Source: Alphaproteobacteria bacterium MarineAlpha10_Bin2 (lineage in GTDB: Bacteria > Pseudomonadota > Alphaproteobacteria > UBA828). From it: DNA of 35,713 nt. How positions within the stretch are numbered: position 1 is the first letter of the stretch; the number at the start of each line of letters is the position of its first letter. Positions 7,649-14,790 of the stretch are shown here, one piece after another. The notes beneath the pieces are model-generated. The model saw only the letters and a program-made list of their open reading frames with translations. It was not told the DNA's origin and did not search any database. The DNA lies in contig PTKB01000003.1 of the NCBI GenBank assembly GCA_002937555.1, positions 1 to 35,713 of the forward strand, given 5' to 3'. Both the position numbers and the translations under genes were made by a program.

Positions 7649-9042
7649 GACAACACCTCCGCGAGGCTATCGACAAGCCGGTCGATTTCTTTCTTGCCGT
7701 GTATTTCGGTGACGCAGTAAAGCGCCGACTGGCCGAATTCCGGAAACTCGTCGCTTAAATCTTTGCCGCCGAATATGCCGTTCGCCAGCAACGCGGCGTT
7801 GACCTCGGCGACGGTTTTGCCGCTGGCGGCGAAATCGATGATGAACTCCTTGAAAAAGGCGCAATCCAAATGGGCGACGCCGATGCCGTCGAGGCTGTCG
7901 ATGCGCTCGGCGGCGTAACGCGTGCGTTGCATGATTCCAGCTCCCAATTCCTCGATCCCGCGCGGCCCCATCAGCGACAGATAGACCGCCGCACCGATGC
8001 CCCACAGCCATTGCGTGGTGCCGGCGTAATCCTCCGAATCATGGCGCTTGTCGTAGGAGGTTCGCTCCATGGTCGACCAGGCGAAGCCGATATCGCCTTC
8101 CTCGGCGCCGGGCGCGATGCTCATCAGGATCATCGGAAATTCGGCGACGAAGCGTTCTTCGTCGCGGCTGGCGATAAACCCGGCGCAGCCGCCGCCGGCA
8201 TACATGTGAATGCCGAGCGGCTGAATTTCGCCGCACACGATATCGGCGCCGTAATCGCCGGGCGCCGCGAGCACGCCGAGGCTTAAGGGGTCGACACCGA
8301 CCACCAGCATGGCGCCGGCGGCATGCACCAACTCGGCAATTTCCGCGCCGCGCCCCTCGATGAGGCCGAAATAGGACGGGTTCTCAAAATAAACCGCGCC
8401 GATATCGGAGGTGAGCTTTGATTTGAGATCGTCCAAATCCACCAGCCCGCTCGCCGCATCGAGGGCGATCGTATCGACATCCGCCACCATCTTGGTGAAG
8501 CCGCGGATTTGCGATTGCATGTCGCCGCTGACGGCGCCCGACAACAGCACGCCGCGTCGTCCGGTGATGCGGCAGGCCATGGTGACGGCGCTGTTGACCG
8601 CCGCGCCCATGTCATAGGCCGGGGTGCCGACGACTTCCATGCCGACCAACTCGCCGATCAGGCTTTGGAATTCGAACATCGCCTGATTCTTGCCATGGTC
8701 CGAATAGGTGCCGCCGCCATAGGCGGTGAGAAACTCGCCACGCCCGGTAATTTCGTCGCAGATCGCCGGGACATAATGTTGCCAGCAGCCGGCGCCGCAA
8801 AAATTGAGGTGATCGCGGCACGAGAGATTCTTGCCGATAATGGCTTCGACATGGCTGCGCAGATCATGCTCGGACGGCAGCGGATCGGGCAGGTTTAGGA
8901 GACCTTTCACCTGCAAATCCTCGGGCACAGAGGCATACAGATCGGTGACACTGCCGACGCCGATTTCCGCCAGCAGGCGCTGTCTCGCCTGCGGCGCCGC
9001 GTTCGGAACGTAAGGGTGAATAAAACCTTTTTCGTCCGTCAT
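7645..9042 (-). CDS. gcvPA: Divergent glycine dehydrogenase (decarboxylating) subunit 1-like protein
   Basis: 465 aa; HPYVPNAAPQARQRLLAEIGVGSVTDLYASVPEDL...HYVPAICDEITGRGEFLTAY...MFEFQSLIGELVGMEV: GcvPA family. ATGA overlap with the gcvPB-like gene. Confidence 0.85.
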   Translation of the reverse strand: MTDEKGFIHPYVPNAAPQARQRLLAEIGVGSVTDLYASVPEDLQVKGLLNLPDPLPSEHDLRSHVEAIIGKNLSCRDHLNFCGAGCWQHYVPAICDEITGRGEFLTAYGGGTYSDHGKNQAMFEFQSLIGELVGMEVVGTPAYDMGAAVNSAVTMACRITGRRGVLLSGAVSGDMQSQIRGFTKMVADVDTIALDAASGLVDLDDLKSKLTSDIGAVYFENPSYFGLIEGRGAEIAELVHAAGAMLVVGVDPLSLGVLAAPGDYGADIVCGEIQPLGIHMYAGGGCAGFIASRDEERFVAEFPMILMSIAPGAEEGDIGFAWSTMERTSYDKRHDSEDYAGTTQWLWGIGAAVYLSLMGPRGIEELGAGIMQRTRYAAERIDSLDGIGVAHLDCAFFKEFIIDFAASGKTVAEVNAALLANGIFGGKDLSDEFPEFGQSALYCVTEIHGKKEIDRLVDSLAEVLS

Positions 9043-9072
9043 GTCGTGATCTCCCGTATTTCCCGCGGCCCG

Positions 9073-10005
9073 TTATCCGCCCGTCATCAGGATAAGCATA
9101 AGAGACAGGCTCACAAGAGAGACTGCGGTGGTAACGACGATCGCCGCCGAAGCGTCTTCGAGGCGGACTCCATAGTGGCCGGCGATGACGAAGGCGTTGG
9201 CGCCCACCGGCATGCCGGCCATCAGAACCGCGACGACCGCCCAGAGCGGCTCGAGCGGAAATACGAATAGAGTCAACAGCCAGACCACGAGCGGAAACAG
9301 CGCCAGTTTAGCGACGCTGGATAGCGCGGCGAAGGCAAGCAGAGTGGCGACCGGCCGACCAGCGAGGAAAAGGCCGATGGCGACGAGGGCGGCCGGCGCC
9401 GCGGCCTGGCCAAGAAGGCCCAACAATCTCTCGATCGAAAGCGGCAAAGTTGCGCCCGTCAGCGACAACAGCAAGCCAATCACCACCGCCCACAGCAATG
9501 GATTGGTGCAAAGCGCCTTGGCGGTATTGAGGAGCACTCCGCCCGACGCCCGGGCGCGGGTGATTTCCAAGATCAGCACCGCGCCGGTCATGATCAACAC
9601 CGAATTGATCAACACGCTGAGACTGGCCGGAACCACCGCCGGTGCGCCGAACGCGGTTGCGGCAAGCGGTATGCCGAGATAACCATTGTTGTCATAGCTG
9701 GCGATGACGCCGCGCATGGCCGAGCCGGCCAGATGATCCTTGAAGAGTAAGCGTCCGGCTAAACCAGCGGCAATCCAGGTTACGATGATGCCGATGGAAA
9801 AGACGGCAATGAAATTCCAATTGATGATCTCGTCCGCCGGCACGCCGGCCAAGCTAACGATCATCAGCGCCGGCATGGCGAGGTAATAGACAAAATTATT
9901 GAGCGCCGGGAAGATGGCGCCACCGAGAATATTAAACCGTGCCGCGCCGTAGCCGATGGCGATCAAGGCGAATGCCGGGAGCACCGCTGTCAGCAGCGTC
10001 TCCAT
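9073..10005 (-). CDS. AEC (auxin efflux carrier) family transporter
   Basis: 310 aa, multiple hydrophobic segments; METLLTAVLPAFALIAIGYGAARF...PALNNFVYYLAMPALM and C-terminal AVVAVLMAGMPVGANAFVIAGHYG. Confidence 0.88.
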   Translation of the reverse strand: METLLTAVLPAFALIAIGYGAARFNILGGAIFPALNNFVYYLAMPALMIVSLAGVPADEIINWNFIAVFSIGIIVTWIAAGLAGRLLFKDHLAGSAMRGVIASYDNNGYLGIPLAATAFGAPAVVPASLSVLINSVLIMTGAVLILEITRARASGGVLLNTAKALCTNPLLWAVVIGLLLSLTGATLPLSIERLLGLLGQAAAPAALVAIGLFLAGRPVATLLAFAALSSVAKLALFPLVVWLLTLFVFPLEPLWAVVAVLMAGMPVGANAFVIAGHYGVRLEDASAAIVVTTAVSLVSLSLMLILMTGG

Positions 10006-10020
10006 TGCAGGGTCGCAGCG

Positions 10021-11697
10021 TTAGGCGTCGAAACGGTCGATCACGACACCCGGCGGCGTGGCGGCAACATAGTCCTTGCCGTCGAACACATGTTGGCCGT
10101 TTACCCACACGCCATGCACGCCCTCGGAATCGCGCGTGAGGCGGCTTTCTCCGCCGGGTAAATCGAAGGCGCGGCGCAACGGCCCGCGCGTCACCGTCGC
10201 CGGGTCGAACAGCAACAGATCGGCATGGGCGCCGGGAGCGATACGTCCACGATCGGTAATGCGGTAGAGATCGGCGGGCAAGCTGGTCAGGCGTCGAATG
10301 GCATCGGCCAAATCAAATGACCCACGCTCGCGCACCCAATGTCCGAGCAAATGGAGGCCATACGCCGCATCGCAGAGATAGCGCAGATGCGCGCCGGCAT
10401 CCGACAGACTGATCAAGCTGCCGGGCTCCTGCATGAGCTTCTCGACTTCGTCTTCGTTGGAATTCATCAGGCCGGCGGTAAAGACCGTCTCCAGACCCTC
10501 ATCCGCGGAGAGATCGAAAAAGGCATCGATGGGATCCTTGCCCTGGCGTTCGGCGACTTGCTCGATGTTCAGCCCTTCCAAACTCTGGTTCTCCGGCCGC
10601 GCCGCCATGGCGACCTCAACATTCGACCAATCGCCAAAGAACAATTTGCCTTTCTGCGGCACGTCCAAATCGTGGCGGAAGCGGCGGCGGAATTCCGCGT
10701 CGCGGATTTGACGCTCAAAACTTTCATTGTCGACATTGATCAGCGGCCGCCATGAATCCAGGCTTTGCATCGGGAAGGCGGCGGTCAGGGCGAAATCCAT
10801 GCTGAGGCTTTGGCAGGACACTTGCGCCCAAAGTTGGTTTCCGCGTGCCTGAGCGGCGGCGGAATCGGACACCATCTGGGGCGCGCGCTCAGGGAACGCC
10901 TCGTTATAGAGCGCCGCAGTCTGGAACACGGGGCAGTTATTGTCGTGCGCCAGCGATTCCATCACTTCGGAGGTCATGCTCGGCCCGACGGTGAGTTGGA
11001 ACACGCCCCGGCCCTTTTCACCGAGTACGCCCACCAGGCTGCGCATCTCGCTTTCCTCGGCGAGGCGTGAGGGCATCGGCACGCCGCCATCGCCGTAATG
11101 ATTGATCGAGGTGGAAGTGGAGAAGCCGATGGCACCGGCGTCGATGCCGCCGCGCACCAGATCCCGCATTTCCGCCACTTCATCCTCGCGCGCCGCACGC
11201 TCGGAAGCTTCCGGCCCCATCACCATGGTGCGCACGGCGGAATGGCCGATAAAGGCGGCCACGTTCGGCGTCACGCCCTTGCGTCTGAGCAGCGCCAAAT
11301 ATTCGTCGAAGCTTTCGAAATCCCAATTTGTGCCGCTGCGAAGCGCGGTCAGCGACATGCCCTCGACCTCGGCCAGATTGCGCGCAATCAGATCGCGGCA
11401 ATCGGGCGGGCACGGCGCGATGGAAAAGCCGCAATTGCCGACGACAACGGTCGTCACGCCCATCGAGGGCGAGGGCGTGGCGTTCGAATCCCAAGTCAGC
11501 TGCGCGTCGTAATGGGTGTGCACATCGACGATGCCGGGGGCGAGCACCAGCCCGTCGCCGTCGACGCTCTCCTTGGCGCCGCCGTTCAATTTTCCGACTT
11601 CGGAAATGCGGCCATCTTTGACCGCTACATCCGCCGTCCTGAGCGGCGCGCCCGTGCCGTCGGCAACTTCTGCGCCTTTGATGACAAGATCATACAT
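10021..11697 (-). CDS. Amidohydrolase family protein, N-acyl-D-amino-acid deacylase type
   Basis: 558 aa; MYDLVIKGAEVADGTGAP...LVLAPGIVDVHTHYDAQLTWDSNATPSPSMGVTTVVVGNCGFSIAP; C-terminal GRIAPGAHADLLLFDPATV. Confidence 0.88.
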   Translation of the reverse strand: MYDLVIKGAEVADGTGAPLRTADVAVKDGRISEVGKLNGGAKESVDGDGLVLAPGIVDVHTHYDAQLTWDSNATPSPSMGVTTVVVGNCGFSIAPCPPDCRDLIARNLAEVEGMSLTALRSGTNWDFESFDEYLALLRRKGVTPNVAAFIGHSAVRTMVMGPEASERAAREDEVAEMRDLVRGGIDAGAIGFSTSTSINHYGDGGVPMPSRLAEESEMRSLVGVLGEKGRGVFQLTVGPSMTSEVMESLAHDNNCPVFQTAALYNEAFPERAPQMVSDSAAAQARGNQLWAQVSCQSLSMDFALTAAFPMQSLDSWRPLINVDNESFERQIRDAEFRRRFRHDLDVPQKGKLFFGDWSNVEVAMAARPENQSLEGLNIEQVAERQGKDPIDAFFDLSADEGLETVFTAGLMNSNEDEVEKLMQEPGSLISLSDAGAHLRYLCDAAYGLHLLGHWVRERGSFDLADAIRRLTSLPADLYRITDRGRIAPGAHADLLLFDPATVTRGPLRRAFDLPGGESRLTRDSEGVHGVWVNGQHVFDGKDYVAATPPGVVIDRFDA

Positions 11698-11717
11698 GGT
11701 AATTCCCGCCGTTCGGT

Positions 11718-12311
11718 TCAGGGCGCTTCGACGATCTTTACGCCGATCATCGAATCCCGCGTCACCAGCTTGGCCAGTTCCTCCCGGCTCATGCCGTCAG
11801 TGCTGGCTGGCCGTCTGGGCAGCACCAGATAGCGCATGTCGGCGGTGTTGTCGTGCACCCGCACCTCGACATCCGCGCTCGGCTCGGTGCCGAATTCCTT
11901 CAACACCATGCGCGGCTCGCGCACGACGCGGGAGCGGTAGTTTACCGACTTGTACCAATCCGGCGGAATGCCCATCAACATGCGCGGGAAGCAGGAGCAA
12001 AGGGTGCAGACGATGACGTTGTGCACCGTCTCGGTGCTTTCCACCACCATCAGGCGCGTCGGTCCCATATCGAGGCCGATGCTCTCACAGGCTGCCGTAC
12101 CGTCGGCCAGCAGGCGCGCTTTGAAATCCGGATCGGTCCAGGCTTGTGCCACCACCGCCGCACCGATGTCCGGCGTGCGTTTGGCCATGGCATCGATCTC
12201 CGCTTCCATATCGGCTGCGCTGAAATAGCCCTTGTCGATCAAAAGTGCGCTGACGGCGAGTTCCATCGCCTGATAGTGATCGAGGACGCTGTCCTCCGAA
12301 CGCATGGTCAT
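11718..12311 (-). CDS. Nitrile hydratase alpha / thiocyanate hydrolase gamma-like metal-binding subunit
   Basis: 197 aa; VIVCTLCSCFPRMLMGIPPDWYKSVNYRSRVVREPRMVLKEFG, with the CTLCSC claw at 11991-12008; LVTRDSMIGVKIVE C-terminus. ATGA overlap with the upstream gene. Confidence 0.92.
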   Translation of the reverse strand: MTMRSEDSVLDHYQAMELAVSALLIDKGYFSAADMEAEIDAMAKRTPDIGAAVVAQAWTDPDFKARLLADGTAACESIGLDMGPTRLMVVESTETVHNVIVCTLCSCFPRMLMGIPPDWYKSVNYRSRVVREPRMVLKEFGTEPSADVEVRVHDNTADMRYLVLPRRPASTDGMSREELAKLVTRDSMIGVKIVEAP

Positions 12312-12598
12312 GTGTTTTCCTCCGACTCAAGCCAGTGCTCGTACAGCTCCACATCGATGGTATCGCCGGCGGAGCCGGAATAATCCGACCACACCCGGGA
12401 TTGGGCGAAGCGCACGCGGTAGAGCGGGCGCTTGGGTAGGCCGTCGCGTCCGAACGCGAGTTCCTCCGGATTGGCGAAGGAATCGAGCACCTGGGCTATA
12501 TGGCCGGATTTACCGCGGATGTAATAGGGCGTGCGCACATGGCCTGGCGGAAAGGCGCGCCGCACGGTGACATTGTCTCCAGGCACGAAACGGGCCAT
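12308..12598 (-). CDS. Nitrile hydratase beta C-terminal-half protein (thiocyanate hydrolase alpha-like)
   Basis: 96 aa; FVPGDNVTVRRAFPPGHVRTPYYIRGKSGHIAQVLDSFANPEELAFGRDG..PLYRVRFAQSRVWSDYSG..DTIDVELYEHWLE: SH3-like C-terminal half of NHase beta. Confidence 0.88.
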   Translation of the reverse strand: MARFVPGDNVTVRRAFPPGHVRTPYYIRGKSGHIAQVLDSFANPEELAFGRDGLPKRPLYRVRFAQSRVWSDYSGSAGDTIDVELYEHWLESEENT

Positions 12599-12933
12599 CA
12601 GCCTCTGTCTCCCGCTGCGCGCGCCGTGTCTTCGACTTCGGCCATTTTGCGGCCCAACTCGTCGGAAGAAATAATGCCTTTTTCCAATAAATTGTGTGTG
12701 ATCGAGGAGACCCAGCGTTCGTAATAGGTCATCTTTGAATAGTTTTCCGCGCCCAGTTCCTCGATGCCGCGGCGCAACTCATCGACGCCGATGACGCGGC
12801 GCTTCGAGTTGGAGAGCAGCATCATCAGCGCGTCCACACGCTTTTCCCATTCCGGATGGGAATGCCCGCCCCGGTCCACCGGGCCGGCATCGCGCCCGCC
12901 CATATCGTGATGCATGCGTCCGGCGTTTGCCAT
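12598..12933 (-). CDS. Nitrile hydratase beta N-terminal-half protein (thiocyanate hydrolase beta-like)
   Basis: PEWEKRVDALMMLLSNSKRRVIGVDELRRGIEELGAENYSKMTYYERWVSSITHNLLEKGIISSDELGRKM. ATG at 12933 preferred over the TTG at 12942 in the track; stop overlaps the next start as TGATG. Confidence 0.85.
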   Translation of the reverse strand: MANAGRMHHDMGGRDAGPVDRGGHSHPEWEKRVDALMMLLSNSKRRVIGVDELRRGIEELGAENYSKMTYYERWVSSITHNLLEKGIISSDELGRKMAEVEDTARAAGDRG

Positions 12934-12993
12934 GTCATTCAACCCTCTCTGCCGTGCCGCATCATGCTACCCGGCGATGCCCGGCAGGCAAGC

Positions 12994-13824
12994 CTAATCG
13001 CCTTCGCCAGGCGGCCAAATGACGGGAAACCAATCTTCGCGCAGGCGCTCGCCGGTTTTCTGCCCGATGCCGGGATAAGGCGGCGAGGTGCGGCCCGGAC
13101 GCTCAACGAAACGGGCGTCTTCGCCAAGCCAGCGCGGCGCGAAACCGCGCCGGCGCCCGGCTCCCGGATTGGCCGGCGCGCCGTGCACAGTGCTGAAGTG
13201 AAAGAGAATCACATCGCCCGGCGCGAGTTCATAACTGCGGATATCGTATTTCTCGCGTTCGCGGTCGATGCTGGGGATGGTTTCGAAGCCGCCGCCGTCA
13301 TAGGCGTAGTCCGTGTCGTCGGCGAAACGGCGCGGATAGAACAGTTTTCCCCAGCGGTGCGAGCCGGCGATGAATTCGGGACAGACGTCGCGCGGCACCG
13401 GGTCGAGGGGGATCCAAAAGCTCACGGTCTGGCGGCCGTCGACGCAGTAATAGGGCGCGTCCTGGTGCCAGGGCGTGCGCTTGGCGGTGCCCGGTTCCTT
13501 GACCAAGACATGTTCGTGAAAAAATTGCGCGCTTGGGGACTGCATCACCGCCGCAGCGACGGCGGCGGCGGGCGATTCATAGACGAAGGCGCGGTATTCG
13601 GGGATGCGCTCCCAGTTGCAATAATCATCGAAGAATCTGCCCTGCCCCTCGCCATGCTCGCCGGCATAGGGACCCGGCTCGGCGAGGTTGCGCTCGACGC
13701 CGTCGCGCAAAGCATCGAGCCAGTCGCCGGCAAAAAGGCCGCGCAGGACGCCGACGCCGTCGCGTTGGTATCCGGCGACGTCGTCCTCGCCGACAAGCGC
13801 GGTTAACCGATCCCGTCCGACCAT
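12994..13824 (-). CDS. Phytanoyl-CoA dioxygenase (PhyH) family Fe(II)/2-oxoglutarate-type oxygenase
   Basis: 276 aa; metal motif TPWHQDAPYYCVDG, VSFWIPLDPV, LAPGDVILFHFSTVHGAPANPGAGRRRGFAPRW. Confidence 0.88.
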   Translation of the reverse strand: MVGRDRLTALVGEDDVAGYQRDGVGVLRGLFAGDWLDALRDGVERNLAEPGPYAGEHGEGQGRFFDDYCNWERIPEYRAFVYESPAAAVAAAVMQSPSAQFFHEHVLVKEPGTAKRTPWHQDAPYYCVDGRQTVSFWIPLDPVPRDVCPEFIAGSHRWGKLFYPRRFADDTDYAYDGGGFETIPSIDREREKYDIRSYELAPGDVILFHFSTVHGAPANPGAGRRRGFAPRWLGEDARFVERPGRTSPPYPGIGQKTGERLREDWFPVIWPPGEGD

Positions 13825-14695
13825 TGGGCTATTTTCTCGCCGACTTCATGGGGAAAATCCTCGGCGACATAATGGCCGCTTTCGCCGAGAAATACATCTT
13901 CGAGATTGGGGAAATCGCGGCGGCACATCTCCACCGTCTCGGGCGGAACAATGGCGCCGGGCTGGACGTGAAACAGCAGCTTTGGCAGCGCGGATTTCTT
14001 TAGCTCGGCGACATAATTGCTGATGATTTCTGCCGTGCCCGCGGGCTTGCCCTCGATCGGCAGCTCCTGCGGCCACACCCAGAGCGGCTTGCGGTGGGCG
14101 ACATCGCGGAACGGTTCGAGATAAGTGTTCATTTCCGCCTCCGACAGATCGCGGTGAATGCCGTAAGGCAGAATCTCTTCCATGAAGACGTTCTTCTCGA
14201 CAATCAGTTCCCAACTCACGCCTTCGGTGCGGAACTGTTTAAAGCCTTCGGCCAGATCCTGCGGCCAATCGTCCCAACTGGGGAAGGTGCGGACGAAGGT
14301 TTCCATGAACGCCAGGCCGCGGATGTTGTCCTGGTGGCGCATGGCGTAGTTGAGGCCGAGGCCGCCGCCCCAGTCGTGCAGCACCAGGGTGATGTCCTTT
14401 AAGCCGAGGGGGCTTCGATGAAGCCTTCGATATAGCCGTGGTGATCGGCGTAATCATAGTTGATGTCGGGCTTGGCGGATTTTCCGAAGCCGATCAGGTC
14501 GGGTGCGATGCAACGGCCGCGGCCTTCGAGGTGCGGGATGACGTTGCGCCACATATAGGACCAGGTGAAATTGCCGTGCAGCAAGAGGAACGGTTTGCCC
14601 TCGCCGACATCGGCGTAATGCATAGCTGCGCCGTTGATCTCGATGAAATTGGGCTCGAAGGGATAGTCGGCCGAAAACGGCCCGCGGCCTGTCAT
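13803..14695 (-). pseudogene. Alpha/beta hydrolase of haloalkane dehalogenase type, split by a frameshift
   Basis: N-part (14399-14695) LLLHGNFTWSYMWRNVIPHLEGRGRCIAPDLIGFGKSAKPDINYDYADHHGYIEGFIEA, then a frame change at the G5 run 14408-14412 to LGLKDITLVLHDWGGGLGLNYAMRHQ...GESGHYVAEDFPHEVGEKI (13803-14384 ORF). Together one haloalkane-dehalogenase-like chain. Confidence 0.8.
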
Positions 14696-14751
14696 GTATC
14701 GTTCTCCCTGGCTCTTTGGATTGCGCACGCGACGCGGGCGCGGCCGGCATG

Positions 14752-14776
14752 GTATCAGATTATCTGGATAAGATAC
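14752..14776. promoter_or_regulatory. Candidate operator with nested inverted repeats between the divergent hydrolase run and the amidase
   Basis: gtatcagattatctggataagatac contains CAGAT-T-ATCTG, TTATC-TG-GATAA and outer GTATC...GATAC; 15 bp upstream of the amidase ATG. Confidence 0.35.
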
Positions 14777-14790
14777 TTCGGGACCGAACC

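Noticed and set aside
6050-9042. Ordinary glycine cleavage system
   Set aside because: Hallmark GcvP motifs are replaced in both subunits, and no gcvT, gcvH or lpd is nearby; annotated only as GcvP-like.
14399-14412. Programmed ribosomal frameshift in the dehalogenase-like gene
   Set aside because: Only a G5/C5 tract, with no recognisable slippery heptamer plus stimulatory structure; sequencing error or pseudogenisation is simpler.
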